Positions 50,601 through 64,000 of a stretch of DNA of 64,000 nt are shown here, in pieces; within the stretch, counting starts at the first letter, position 1, and each line of letters begins with the position of its first letter. The position numbers were made by a program, and so were the translations under genes. The notes under the pieces are model-generated. The model was not told where the DNA came from. It ran no database searches and was given only the letters and a program-made list of their open reading frames with translations. Source of the DNA: Echiichthys vipera (lineage: Eukaryota > Chordata > Actinopteri > Perciformes > Trachinidae); assembly GCA_963691815.1 (NCBI GenBank), contig OY829654.1, positions 7,100,491 to 7,164,490 of the forward strand, read 5' to 3'.

Positions 50601-52121
50601 ACGGTCTCATGCCTTAACCCCTCACTGCCCTGACATCTCTCAGTGAAGCAGCAAATAAATCAGTAGCCACCTGACCGAGCTTGTCCTCATGGAAAAGCCC
50701 CAAAAAGCGGTGTCTATTTTAGCAGGAGGGCTCATGTGTACCCTCTCTCACAACAATGAAAAGCCTTGCAAATAAAAGACAAGGAGAGAGACTGGCGGAC
50801 AGCTCTGTCTGCATGAAAAGTTATTAAAAAACACCCAGCAGAAGCGTTTGAGACTCAGACATACTGAATCTACAACAAAAGGCATTCAAATAGAATAATG
50901 CGGGAGGGTTCAAATTAACTCTATTCAACTAATTCTGCACAGTTTTGTTTTGCATTCGACTAGAAGCCTCTGAAATGCTAATTAGATTACAGACGGTGTC
51001 TCAAAATAGATATGTGTGAGTGCTTTGTATTATCAGCAGCAGTTATCCAGCATTTTAGTCACGTCGTTGTGCAGACTTCCACTGCGCTATATTGTACTTT
51101 TGTTGATGTTTTTCTGTTTTGGTCTTTGTTAATAAGTATCAGGACATTGAACAGTGAAGCTGCAAACTCAAGAGTTTTCTGGGGGAATTGCCGCCATCTG
51201 GGACTTGTGTCACAAAGACAGATTAGACAGTTATCAAAACATATTTGGGATTAATTCTGGTTTTCTCCACGCATTATAACATCTTTTATTCCATCACTGC
51301 AGCAGAGAATAACATGAAGCATCTTTATGATGATAATCAGAAATCAAATAAAAAAAACCTACTCATTATTTTTTGGGGTAGAAATAATCCACATATAGTT
51401 AATTACCTCCCAGCATATCCTCAATTCAACATTTGGGTCAGATCGACCTTATCAGGCATTAACCAGCTTTGTTTCTACTCTTGTACTCTCCTCAGCTTTA
51501 ATAGCAGGAATGCTCTTGCACTCCTTTAAATGTCTCTACATGCATCACATATTCACATAACAGTTTTTTCATTGTGAGACAAAAAAAGCACAAAACGTCT
51601 ATACTTCTGAACATGTTGACAATGACGAACATATTTAACAAAACCTTCTTACAGTATAGCCTTACTTTTAACATGTGGATGTTATTCAGAATATTTCTAT
51701 AGCTTCCTTTTACATTCAAATTGTGCGATTTTATATATTTCATTTCACTGTAGGTCACTTCTTCCAGCTGCAATAAAACCCTCAAAGAATATCGCAGTTT
51801 CATACCATCGTTATATATACGTATAAGTAATCTACTCAAAGTTCTGTTTAGATGCAATGGTTTTTGGATAAACCGTGGTAAAATTCCAGACTGTTAGTTT
51901 TACTTTAATTATCATTATAACTGATTAATGCACTTTGACAGACTCATGGTAAATGAGTAAATGAATAAAAAGTAAGCAACAGTCTCCAGGCCGCAGGTTC
52001 AACATGCAACATGGGTTTGACGCCAATTAAAACACGGCAGAATTGCAATTAGTATCACCGTCTTCATGTAAATTGTGCATGGGGTAATTGCATATACTCA
52101 AATGCAACACAGAAGATAGAC

Positions 52122-52147
52122 TCTGTGTGTGTGTGTGTGTGTGTATG

Positions 52148-52214
<67 letters not shown>
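52122..52214. repeat. (GT)n microsatellite with interruptions
   Basis: About 93 bases of GT with one GTAT and one GTGC interruption in its first third. Confidence 0.95.
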
Positions 52215-52216
<2 letters not shown>

Positions 52217-54645
52217 TAGTACTTTTTGAACTTTTGAACAAAGTTGCGCGATAATACTGATAAAAGAGATCATTTGGGTCGCTATAATTGGAGTTCTTCA
52301 ACATAGTTCTGTAGAAGTCACATGTAATTAACAACCAGAGTTAAACTTCAGTGCCGGACGTTCATCTGTCCTCTTTTCCTTGTCATCTCAGAGGGAGAGG
52401 ACAGGTGCAGCTTTCACGCCAGGTGAGCCAAGCGTACCCATCATGCCTAGAGCTCCACAGGCTCTTTTTCTGCACGAAAGTCAGCAAGATGTCAGTCCAC
52501 CTAAGCTAAAAGCATCTGAGATTGTGAAAACACACACTTCAGCCTGCCGTGTCCTCTCTGTGAGGAATTCTCCAAAGTCTGAACTGGGATAGGATGTCAG
52601 AAACTTACAGTAACTCCATGTGGAGCCCAGCTGAGCTTACTGTAACATCAGAGCATCTCTCATCCAGAAAGCTGTCTGGACTGGAAAGCAGGGGATGGAA
52701 AAATATCAGAGTGAGATTGAAAAGAGGTAAAAGAGTCTGACGGACACATATTCCTCTCTCCTGGCTGCACGCAACCTCTCCAAAATCAACACGGCTGATG
52801 TTGTTTCAGACTGAAGGAGTTATCTCGTCTGGCGGCGGGTTTGAGCGCTCCACCTCTGATGACCCGTCTGCCTGCTGTGGGCGAACTTTTGCCCGTCTGT
52901 CTCTGCCACACCCCTGCCAACGCTCCCTTCTGCAAGCTCACGGGTCGGCTGTGCGGTTCCTTCTCTGCATGCCGCAGACCGCAGCACATAAATCCTGACG
53001 CAAAGAGCAGCCCACGTCGCCTCAGAAAGCAGCCCCAAAAACACATTTAATGTTTGTGTTATCCAACGAAGCCACAAGCAGAAGCGAAACATATCTCAAG
53101 TGGTTAAATAAGGGCTTAACTAATGTGTTTCTGAAGGCCAACACTAAAACCAACATGACTGATTGAAGCCAATGTTAAAAATATGACCTTTCCTGTGCCA
53201 GAAATTCCAAAGGTTCTCCACAATCCTTTTCTACCTTAAAACGACATTTAGATTTTTAACACTTGATTGACTTTAACCACCCAGGAAAACCCAGGGTAAT
53301 TAAAAAGTCAACAATAAAAACGGAGAAAATTGATTTTATTGCTGTTTTTTACGGACTTGGTCTATGTAGCTGTGGTCAAAAAAGCGCCTCAATCGTATCA
53401 GAAGACGACCATGTGACTTGACAATATCCCTTATTCAATAAAAAGGGACAACATTGGTCTGATAATATGATATGATCTGAAACACACATATGTTATAAAT
53501 GCATTCAGCTGTGAACTCGTCTACACTTGTTGAGTGTTCTCATTTTGCATCAAGATACGTCTTGATTATTGTGCATCAGTGAAGACATCCATCCACTAAA
53601 ACGTTTGTAAGTGTTTGATTTGAAATTATAAAGGGAACCTCCAGCAGTTTAGTATTGGACTTCCATAAAGTTGAATACTGCTGGTCGGAACTACTGATGA
53701 CATCCGTTCTCTGGTCAAGTTGGAGCTTCCCAAATCTTGAATTTGTGCGATTTTCAACAATTATGAATGCTGAATGCCCCTGTTTTCAATGCACAGGCTT
53801 TCAGCAGCAGAGTACATACAGACTAACGCTCCCCCCTGTGATGGGGCACCCCTAAGGGGTGCAATAACATGAATATTATATTGCATTAATAATATTAAGG
53901 CAATTTTTTGTCTCAAAAACAGCTTAACCATCCTTCTTCATTTTCGCCAGTGTACTGAGCTCCTCGCCCTCACGCCTCCAAAGTGTCCGCAGTCATTCTG
54001 CGGCAACTCATAGGGTGAGCTGTACCGAATATGGCATCGCTCCAACGATATCCAGGAATTCACATTCTAGACACCAACGCTGACTATCCCTGTAACAATC
54101 TGACCACAATTAAGTAGACTGACTGTGACTATACATGGTCCAGACGTATACTTTGTTTAAACCAAGTCTTGTTAGTTCCAAAAAGGCCCCCAAAACACTG
54201 GCTCCTACATTTCCCATATTGCATTTAAATAGCCCTTTTCATTAGACTACAACTGTCAGACAAAGCAAGAATTCAAAAGCCCCCGGCCCCTTATTTCACA
54301 GACTTAAGAAAGCTCTCAAAGTCCCAGAACACAAACAAGCTGAGCATCACGCCTCGTGATGAGTAAACTGATCTTCATGTGTCAAATTGGTGGAATGCCC
54401 CTTTTAAAAAAACTGTCTGCAGGAAAATAAAGGAAACTTTTCAAATTGTTAGTCACACATTCAGTCGCCTATAAAGGAAAATACAAAAAGAAAATACCCT
54501 CTCTGCTGTAACAAAGACTCCTCCTGTGTCAGGCTGTTAGTTGGACCTTGAGCAGCATATTTTCAGATCCTCCCTTAGCGAGAGACATTAGATCTGGCAC
54601 TGCTGTCCAACGACCAATGGACTCACAGCCAGTGTAAAAAGCAGC

Positions 54646-54668
54646 CAGCCAGCCAGGCAGGCAGGCAG
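54646..54668. repeat. (CAGC/GGCA)n short tandem repeat
   Basis: CAGCCAGCCAGCCAGGCAGG then CAGGCAG. Confidence 0.8.
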
Positions 54669-55181
54669 TCCCCTGAGCTGGGGAGAACATTCCCGTTAAG
54701 ATCTGAGCAGATGAATCCCATCTTCACACATAAAGAGAACAGAGACACATTCTTCAGCAGAAACATTCAAATCAGACAAAACTTCTGCAGCCAAGTTTAC
54801 TCCTGTGAAAAACTCCTCAATGATATGGAAAAAGTCCGGTTTTCATTTGAACTTTTCATTTCAAAATGTACAATGAAAGTATAAAAGTAAAGTAATAGTT
54901 TGATATGTTGGTGGTTAGTGGATGCTGTTTAGCTGGTTTCATGACAGTCCATCCAATAGTTGTTTTTTCTAAGTCCCGTCAGTCATATGAGGTAATTGTT
55001 CTCAAAAACCTCAAACCAAAAGTGACACGTTCACACATCATGCACACATGCAGGAGATACTGGCTGTCAAACCCTGAGTCCTGACCCTGCAGTGACCCTA
55101 AGAGAATGACCTGGCCCCTGGGGAAGGAGCAGCAGCCCTCAGCTCCCCCCTGCACCCCCCTGTCATCACACTCCAGGCTAA

Positions 55182-55913
55182 CCATGCATTCACACCAAAA
55201 GTGATGGAGGCGATGAAAGCGACAAGCTGCCATTCAAAATCAATGTAAATGACACGATGACACGTGATGTCGCTTCGGGCGACGCGTTCCGAGCGATAAG
55301 AGCGATACAATAAAGCGTCCATCGCCTCAAAGTGTGTGTCGCTTGGAGTTGAAAAATACTAACTTTTCAAGAAAATCACGGGCGTTGAGATTGCGGTAAG
55401 CGTCGGCGAAGTTCTCCGTGAAACATCCAGGGGCTCACCGGGCTCACCAAAGCTGACATTGTTGCAGTCCTTGGAGGAAACCAGACTGTTCCTATGATTA
55501 ATATAATGGATATAACTATGACCTGTGGGAGGCAGCGGCGTGCCTTTAGGCATCTAGTCCACTGGGAAAACTAGAAGCAGAAGAAGAAGAAGAAAGCCGT
55601 CAATGAAGAGTGAACCGATCCCGGTCTGATTTACAGAAGACCAGGCAGCACCTGTACAGCTACGGAGGTTAAATCACTGACTGATCTCACTACAACACGA
55701 CGACACACTTCCTCTGAGAGATCATCTCTGTTCTTTTAAAAGCATTCAGATTCCCATTAGCACTAGCATAACGTCCATTTAGAACAACCGCAGAGTAGGC
55801 TGAGCCAGGGGTTAGCTTCAGTTAGTTAGGCGCCTTGGCTGATATCTGCGATAGCCGCAATGAAGCGTTGATCAAAAATGTGACAAATATGAGCTTTTGG
55901 TGTGAATGCACGG
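55182..55913. mobile_element. Harbinger-type non-autonomous DNA transposon with TAA target duplication
   Basis: The ends CCATGCATTCACACCAAAAG and CTTTTGGTGTGAATGCACGG are 20-bp inverted repeats with one mismatch. TAA flanks both ends (55179-55181 and 55914-55916), the 3-bp TWA duplication typical of PIF/Harbinger. The 732-bp body is CpG-rich and has no transposase frame. Confidence 0.8.
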
Positions 55914-55957
55914 TAAGGCAGCTCAGAGAAGAGGTGCCTGCCAAAAGAGACAACACT

Positions 55958-55958
<1 letters not shown>

Positions 55959-56021
<63 letters not shown>
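55959..56021. repeat. (GA)n microsatellite
   Basis: About 31 GA units, perfect, starting 45 bases to the right of the Harbinger-type element. Confidence 0.95.
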
Positions 56022-56024
<3 letters not shown>

Positions 56025-58269
56025 AACTAGTGTTTCCCGCTCTTTTTGAAATCCAGAAAAACAGACTGTTCCATCTAGATTTACTGTACTTAAGTACAGT
56101 AAAACGCATGAGATATGATGATTTGTTACAAATTAACACAAGAAAGATAACTTTAGTTTAAATTATGATTGTGTTATGTTTTGGGATCAATGATGCTCTT
56201 GTTTTGTTTTTGCCTTTTATGTTTTCTTTACTTGTTCCTGACTGGAATATTTTGAATTAGTGAGTTTTCAGTAGGTTGTACTGCAACACATTTGAGCCAA
56301 TTTATTTCTGACTTTATTCTTTTTATATAATTAATTAAAATGTATATATATTTATGTGTTTATTTTATACATTTCCCTAATATTTTTCCCATTTATTTCA
56401 GTAGAATTTTATTTTTCAGTTCAAAAGTATCCACTGTTGGAAACACATGTTTCCGTTCAATAAATGCATGATGTTCCCAGTGTGGCATTGGTACTGTAAT
56501 TGAGGTAAAAGATGTGAATACTTCCTCCAACACTGTGACAAAGACATCCGCATGATTTGGATTAAAGCAAATAAACAACTCAACATGAGTTTAAAGATAT
56601 CGATCGGTGATAAAAGTGCGACTAACACTGCTGCCTTCTTCTCCCTGAAGCCGTCTACTGAGATCTTTTAATGTCTAAAATGACGAAAATAACATTGTTT
56701 CCATTTTTAACTCGTCTGGCTCGGGGATTTGTGCAGCAGACAAATGGCAAAACATCTGGACTTTCTAATTTTAGCTTCTGCTCAGACAGATTGATTCGAG
56801 GGTACGTGACCCAAGGAAAAGTCAGAGTTATTAGCTGAACGTTAAAGCAGAATCTCTTTCTGCTTGCACATGCTTGAAGTCCACAATTATAAACCAGTAA
56901 TGTGGCAGAAAGTTTTCTCTCCTGCTACGTCGGAGTTGGATCCGTGAGGGTTTTCTTTCCTGTGTCAGCCTTTCCACTAATATTTCAAAGCTTTAACTAC
57001 GGGTCAGCTGTGGAACAGACGTCTTCTGCACAATATCGCCTTTCATTCTGTAGTCAGGCAGCTGGATAGAGTTCAGTACTGAAGACAGTCACATGAAAGA
57101 GTCAAAGTGTCTCAAAGCAGCATCTCCCTCACAAAACTGACTGTTGACCTTCGCCTGTGGCCTTCCTAACAAACATCTTTTCAGAGCCTCTGGAGCTGTT
57201 TAATCTATCACCTCTCCCACGTAGGCTATGTATTTGGTTCGGTTTGTTTGTTTGTTTGTCAGCGGGATAGCAGAAAAACTTATGAAACTTGGTGCAAGGG
57301 TGCAGCATGGGTCAAGGAAGTACCCACTAGATTTTGGAGCGGATACACAACTTATTTTTCACTTTCATTAACATTGCCAGACAGGGCATGGCCTTGGCGG
57401 AGGTCTGCGTTCTCCAGGTTCCGTTCTAGTCTTTATTCTGTTCGTCCTTGAGGGATTTGATTGGTGATACATCATGGGTGTCATTCAAACAGTGAGGTTG
57501 GTAGGATGAACACTGAGGTTTATCAGGGAATCAGGAGTTGGTTAGTAACTGTGTGGCTGGAGGCCTGAGGAGCTGTACCCTAAGCCGTTTTCAGACTACA
57601 TCAGGCAGCCTGGCATAAACACAAGACATGCGTTTAGGCTGTGGCGGTGGGGGCTGCAGGTGGGTGACGGATTCAACTTTTGGAGAAACGCAACCTGAAG
57701 TTAGCTTCAGCACAGTCGCTCAGTCCCTTCGTCTCTTTTCTCTGTGAAATAAAGACGTAAACGTTGAGATTATAACGATCTGATGGAAAACTTGTGCAAC
57801 ATTAGGGAGTTAAAGAACACATCTGGTGATATTTCATATTTTTCCTATTGTTACCAAATCTCACGAAAAGGCTGAAATGCAAGTGTTGCAATGCCTGATA
57901 TGTCTCATTGCTCTGTGCCATAAAGCTTTATTGTTGACCAAACCTTATCAGAAAGACATGAATGAGCGAGGACGGCATGTTCTTTCATTTCCACAAACAC
58001 TCACATTGTAGTTCATTTAGATTTGATATACACAGTCCTGCTGCGGTAAACCAGACGTGTTTAAATCTGCAGAAAATAGTCCCTGGCGCACTATTTTACA
58101 TTCAGTAATGTTTGTTAAAAACTTCAGTGTACAGCTCTTCAAGAATGTTCTAATTGAAGTATATATTTATGACCTGCTCCTAAAGATGTATGTGTGTAAT
58201 TAAGTTGGGGAAATCGTTTTTGGTCTCTTCTGGGATGTTTTTGTACCGTCTGCACTTGTTCCGTCTTAT

Positions 58270-58362
58270 GATTGTCTTGTCAGTGGTCTGTGAAGCACTT
58301 TGAGCTGAACGTACCTGTGTGAAAGGGGCTGTTTCAAATAAAGTTTTATTGACTGATTGACG
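58270..58362 (+). mobile_element. LINE-type 3' tail
   Basis: GTCTGTGAAGCACTTTGAGC, TGAACGTACCTGTGTGAAAG, GGGCTGTTTCAAATAAAGTT, then TTATTGACTGATTGA form a very common fish LINE 3' end with a degenerate (GATT)n tail. Confidence 0.7.
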
Positions 58363-58559
58363 GTTTTGGCCTTTTCATAGCAGAAAAATAAAGAAATCAA
58401 ATAATGTCAGCCTCAACCTTTAACATTACGAAGCAGTTCAGTACAGTGAATTTCAGTTTCATTACATAACGTTATTTCATCCTTGAATTTATAGGATTAG
58501 TGTTATTTATATAGATATATTACAAATAAGGCAGATTAAACTGGTTTTAATCAATGCCG

Positions 58560-58660
58560 TCCATCCCTGGTTGGTTTAATTTTCTGAAACAATTGATGGA
58601 TTTGTTTGTGGAAAAATAATATTAATCAGCAATTTTGATAATCATTTGTCAAGTGAATAT
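58560..58660. mobile_element. MITE fragment (GATTAATCG family)
   Basis: TTTTCTGAAACAATTGATGG...AATATTAATCAGCAATTTTG...ATAATCATTTGTCAAG follows the family pattern, strongly decayed. Confidence 0.4.
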
Positions 58661-60638
58661 CTTTTACTTTAACACGACATTTTTAATTGTGATGGACCCT
58701 TTTCACTATACGACAAAAAAAAGTAGATTAAAATAATTTAGAATCACCATATAGAGAGTGAAAACTTAACTGGCAATCAGACTTTTAAGCACCTTTAAAG
58801 ACACTTTTTGAAATATTTGCACACTTTAACTGCCACCAGCTTTAAGGTTAATGAGTCAAACAACTTGGCATCTCTCGTAAATTTGTGACTTCAATTCTTT
58901 ATAGAAGGATTCAAATTGAATGTGTTCCTTTAGCAATTTTTTCACACAACCATCCATGTTCCTAAAAGCCTCTGGGGAGCTTTGTGGTCAGAGCTTTAAT
59001 AGCTACTAATACATCCTTAGTCTGTACTAAACAGCCACAGAAACAGAAGATTATAGAGATCACTTAGCAACAAGTGATGACACTCAGTCCAGACAAAGAG
59101 CTAAATCTACGGCGTGCAACGAGGCAGTATGCTCGGAGAGGACGGGCGTTTCTATAAATGCAACTGTCAATTTCAGCGTACAGTATTTACAGTGAGTTTG
59201 GCAGCTGCCATGTGTAGCTCCCCTCCTGAACTTCCTGCTGTCAGCACAGTTCTTGGACGCTGACCTGGAATGCAGCCGGGGAAAAAAACACACAAACACA
59301 CAAGAGACAATGAATGGGATTGCAGCCAGCTGATTCCTGCGTGACCTTGAGTTGTTGTGGGGTCAGCGGTGAAGTCATTCTGGAAATCCCATAACAACCA
59401 ACTCCCACTTTGATATCAACACAGGAAGAACCAACAATCCTGCTTTCACTCTTCACTTCTCCAATGGATAAAACATCTGTGTGAATAGAGGCAGTTGCTG
59501 GTGTGATGCAACAGGCTGTAACTAGACTTGACCAAATATCACATTGGAATTACTGTGTTGTTGTTTTTTAACATACCAGGACCTTTCTGCTCTTCTTGAG
59601 CAAGAACCTGGATGCTGCTGAAGGGCAGTATAGAAAGATTTAACCTTTAGGGCCCTGAAACAGTTAGTTGACCAGTTCATCACTTAATAAAAGGAGAAAA
59701 GATGGTAAACCTGCTGGATAAAGCCTCTTAAATTTGAGGACAATTACTTTTTTATGATTTTCACTTTTTTAAATGAACAACTTTGGCTTCACTTTTTCGA
59801 AGTATGATATTAGAAAAGCTGTATGGAAACAGCAAAATTTGATAAAACCTCCTCAATTGCAAAAAAAACATTTTTACACCTGCTTGAGATGTTTTCGCCG
59901 AAAAAGAGATGCTAAATGGGATATGGAAATGCTTTTGCTGAAGTCCTGGTGTTTATGCTCCAATATTCCCTTAACATATCTTTGGTCAGCATGAAACATG
60001 GCTAATATGAGTTGATGTGAAAGGACAATTAAGCAAATTTCTGAAGATCTCTCGTAGATGATTAGCTGAAAGGTGACTTGTTTTGTTTCCGGTTGGCAAC
60101 CTCTACTTCTTCTACTCTGTTTACTGGCAGATTTACAGTCTTTTGCAGCCCATAGAGGAAAATTCTGATAAAACCACCCTGTAGCCTAGTTTATTGGCTT
60201 CAAATCAGTTGATTTTTGCAACATCACAATTTGCTGCACAAATATATGGAAACACATGTGGTGCTAAATAAAAAGTCAGGCAATCAGGAAGAAGTCTGTA
60301 GGATTCGTCCACGGGAGGACATGAATGTCAAACTATGCATCCAAAAGTTTTTGAGTTGCTTTGCTTTGCTGTTAATGAAGATAATGAAAACAATACCAAT
60401 CCAACTAACCTGAACTACCTGTTTAGGTCTTTCAATGAACTCTTCAGATGAAGTTCCAGATGATTTCTTGTTCTGGACTGAGAGGACTTCAGCTTAGCAT
60501 CACTGCACCATTGTGAAAAATTTGGCGCACAGCAGGGAGATGGTGTTCAATATCAGCTGCAAGTGGGCTTTTAACAAACCAGCTGGGTGTATCTGCCATG
60601 CATAATGTCATGCCAACTCCATCCATCCCCCATCATCT

Positions 60639-60674
60639 ATGGCTGTGGTGGTGGTGGTGGTGGTGGTGGTGGTG
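60639..60674. repeat. (TGG)n microsatellite
   Basis: About twelve TGG units, perfect; not part of a recognisable gene. Confidence 0.9.
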
Positions 60675-62439
60675 GGCTGTCGCACAATTAGGCCACTACA
60701 GCCCATGGGGAAATGTCACTTCAGACAGGGGGCCAACAAAGACGGTCATGTAGAGGAAATGTGACACAGATTAACCCTTTCAGCACAACAATAATAGCCT
60801 TTACACCACCCCTCCGTGAAGAATTGAGTGTGGTCTGCGAGAGCTTCCTGTGCACCATCACAAGGAGAAACAGACTGGTGTGGACAGCCTCAAATCGTGT
60901 GTTTATTATTACATAGGATGCAAGAGGATGCGTTGGACGTCACAACAGTATTGTTTGGGCTGGGTGGGGGAGAGGGACGCTGCTGATCGGCCGGGGTAAA
61001 CGGGAGAAAGGTCAGGATATGAGAGGTCTCGGCTGGCGGCGCAGGTTTATATTAACTCAGGGTGGTCCGAGATGACGGCAACGCACAAAAATGTCAATGA
61101 AGATATTCGGGGACGTAAGAGAGAACACAAACACACACACAGAGGATCCTAGAAGAGGCCCGGGCTGTGAGAACCGGCCTGGACAATGTTCCATTGAAGG
61201 GAGGAAGACAATAAAGCCTACAGACGTGAAGCTCCTCGTGGCCTTTTTCCGGGCAGCACAACAGGCTGTCTGGGGGAAAAAAACCCGGCAAACAGAATAG
61301 AAAAAACAGAACAGTTAAACCAATCCTACAGTTTAACACCCTGACATTTTGGTGAAATAGCTGAATTCCCTCCTGTGAAAATCCCTACACAGGCGTGATG
61401 TGGTGGGGCCGAGCTGGGAGTCTTCCCGGCATTTTTGTGGGCTAAACATGCAGCTTGGCTCGCACTAGAAAGGCATACCAGACGCGTGAAGCACTCAGCT
61501 CTTTCCTGTCTGAGAGCTTGAGAGATGGTTCCTCGCAGAAACAACAGCTCAGGCGGCTTCCACATGAATTACGCTGATATCCCTTTCACTCTGAACAGGC
61601 TCGAAACATGAAAACCTACCAGTTCTGTTTTACATTAGATCCAAAAAAAAAATTAGGGACGCAACCCAAACAGACGATTCATGATGTCGAGTCGCGTGTG
61701 GAGCTGCTGGTGCATGTTCATGCATCATGTGAACATTGCGGTGTCAGTTCAGCTGACTGAAAGAGAGATGTCACTTCCTTCTGAGTTTCCCCCAGGTGTT
61801 TCCTCTGGTCTGAAGTCAGCAGAACGCCCCTGACGTCACTCTACGGCTCTCTTCCACTGACCCGCGACCCTTTTCCCATCAGTCCAGGGACCTGAATGTT
61901 GATGTGACTCCTGTGTCAACCAGCAGGGAGCTAACCCGACCTCAACACTATCCGCAAGGAAGCACAACAGTTCAGGGAGGATACTGGGAAAACAGGAATC
62001 CAAAAGTTTTTGGTTGCTTAACCCGAGATGGGAGCTTTAAATGTGGAAAAGAAGACAGAAACAGTCATGCTTGTTTGCACTTGATGTGCAAAACACAATG
62101 GCAGCGCGCGGACAAATGAAGCATGGAATAGCTGCTTTCCCTCTATTCACAATGCTGAAACATGGCCCTGAAAATGACTCTCTGGAGAATTACAGACCGC
62201 CAGACTGGAGAGTGAGAAAAAGAAAAGAGCAGGATTCGACAAAATTTGTGAGAAAAAATGAAGTGGAGTCACGGCTCATTGGTCCGTTCGCCCCGAAACC
62301 GCACTCTCCACGGAGAACCACGACAAACAAACATCAACAACAATGAGAAAATACAGAGGAATGAGAAATTGAGGCTAATCGTTATGTTTAGTAAATGGAA
62401 GAGCAAAGAATATGATCCACATCTGGGCTGCAAGTAACC

Positions 62440-62670
62440 ATTATCTTCATGGTCAATTAGAATCAGTGGGTTAACAGTTCTGTCTCAAAGGAAATTGCGC
62501 CCAAGGTGACTTTTATCAAATGTTTTGTTTTGTTTCAACCAACAGTCCAAAACCAAAAGAGATTGCTTGAAAGGTTACTTGAGCAATTAATCAATTGGCA
62601 GAACATTTGGCGTCTGATATTCTGTAGAGTGACTAAGTGATTATTCGATTAATCGTTTCAGCTCCATTTC
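62440..62670. mobile_element. MITE copy (GATTAATCG family)
   Basis: GGCTGCAAGTAACCATTATC at the left, TTTTGTTTCAACCAACAGTC inside, and GTGATTATTCGATTAATCGT then TTCAGCTCC at the right, the two ends being roughly inverted. Confidence 0.6.
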
Positions 62671-64000
62671 AAATTCTCGCTTAGGGATTCCAAAAAAAAA
62701 GTCAAGGAAATCTGCATTAAACTCAGAGAAAAGTAGCACTCACAAGTTAAAGTCCCGCGATCCAGGACTCTTACAAGGATGGCGGTATATCCAATGTCAG
62801 TAAATAATAGGAAAAGCATAGGAAATGTGCATTACAGATCTGGCCTGATATGAAAAAAACATCTGTACACTCTCCTTTGTACTAAATGTATCATTCTAAA
62901 TTACTAAAACTAAATTCTCCCCTGAACTGAGAAGAGCTAATGTAGCGTGATTATCTCGTGGTGCAGATTGACCCAAATGTAAAGAAATATAGGCTTAAAA
63001 AACAGAGCTCAATGTGTGGCTCACTGTCTCCATGGCAACACTATAGCTCCTGCTTGCATCTCCCAAAGCATGATGGGAACTTTAACATGATTAGAGCTGA
63101 GTCTATAGGGCTATAGTTAATGACATGTTTTTTCACTCATACAGCATTTTTTAAATTGGCGTGATAAAGAAATATCTGAGTGAATAATCTTCTTGTGTGA
63201 AGCGGTGGGCCATTTTATTCACGCTGGAAGTTGTTTCAGGGATTCCTGTTGTGACTCAGGGCCGAGTGTCTGACAGCGAGAGTCCGCACACATCGTCACC
63301 TCATGGATTTGCCCTTTTACGCCGAACCTGCTTTTAATCTCTGAGCGGACTGACGCATTTCCTGGCCTGTCCCTAGACCCGGTTGCCCAGGCGTGACCAG
63401 AAGTCTGCCTCCGCACACAAGAGGAAGGCAGGGAGGACGGAAAAGGGGAAGAGAAGGGACGAGAGAGAGTATAGAGGCAGGGAGGGGAGAGAGCGATGGA
63501 ACAAATCAAAAACAGATGCTTGTACACGTGTGATTCAGCATTTCAAAACGGAGCAGGAACACAGGAGTGCTCGTGGAGCCCAATGATTCCTCCCTTTATC
63601 TCCCTCAGTATTTGTGTTGGAAATACAGACACTTTTATATTCCCCAGGTGACGACAAACACGCAGCTGCATCGCTGAAATCCCCACTTTTTATCCTACTT
63701 CCCTACCCATGGGGTGATAAACATGTAGCGCGGGCTGATGTTGATACACCTGGAGGCTGCTTAGCCAGTTTCCCCCCCTCGAGATCAAGGCTTTCCAAAC
63801 AACCGGGTCATCGGGGGGGACGTTTCAGAGACAGTGAAATCTGTTAGTCATAACTCTCCCCTTTTTTTCTGTTGATTGTGTTATCTTATTTATCAAAAGT
63901 GCAGTGGTAAGACAGAGTACAGATCACCGAGTCTGCTGACGAATGACGCACACAGCTGTGACCAAAGAGCCCAGCCCAGCCGCTGTCTCACTGAGAGGAC

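Noticed and set aside
60713..60760. Minus-strand ATG ACC GTC considered as acap3 exon 1 (ACAP proteins begin MTV)
   Set aside because: The following codons read FVGP..., not the FEEC.KDSPRFR pattern, and no donor follows at the needed phase.

Overview
The window looks like a ray-finned (teleost) fish genome. It is AT-rich, intron-rich, full of dinucleotide microsatellites, and carries many dispersed repeats of types familiar from fish: tRNA-derived SINEs, LINE 3' tails, and hAT-, Harbinger- and piggyBac-type MITEs. No complete single-exon gene and no prokaryotic or viral gene set is visible.

One protein-coding gene accounts for nearly all recognisable coding sequence. It is an acap3 orthologue (ArfGAP with coiled-coil/BAR, ankyrin repeat and PH domains 3) on the minus strand, from about 42.3 kb down to about 4.1 kb. 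I could place 23 consecutive exons with GT-AG junctions and matching phases, plus one alternative last exon. In order they encode BAR (exons 42297 to 26969), a 12-nt microexon (25613-25624), PH (20353 to 17807), the zinc-finger ArfGAP domain (17141 to 13103), a basic and then acidic/Ser-rich linker (13320 to 12364) and ankyrin repeats (12590 to 9627). The first coding exon (about 16 residues expected) was not found, so the gene probably starts to the right of the window. Together the exons encode 815 residues plus one split codon; with the missing start this gives about 831 residues, close to the usual ACAP3 length.

The most interesting observation is at the 3' end. The last ankyrin-adjacent exon can be read through to a stop at 9390, giving an ACAP3-type tail ending CIQEFICLNIAEC. 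It can also be spliced from an internal GT (after 9476) to an in-phase exon 5.3 kb downstream (4108-4214). That exon encodes DATYLDIFREFSHMASHNPE..., which is the tail type I know from ACAP2. The sequence therefore holds both paralogue-type C termini in one gene.

Layout: 1-4107 holds a CpG-rich promoter-like patch (about 420-800), a cluster of hAT-type MITEs with a nested insertion, a 42-bp minisatellite and the probable 3' UTR of the long acap3 form. 4108-42297 is acap3 with repeat-filled introns. 42298-64000 is best read as its very long first intron (and possibly upstream sequence), containing microsatellites, hAT, piggyBac-like and Harbinger MITEs, and no gene I can support. I see no evidence of a novel multi-gene system. 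The notable items are the dual C terminus, the microexon and several nested or structured repeats. All family comparisons are from memory, not from a database search.
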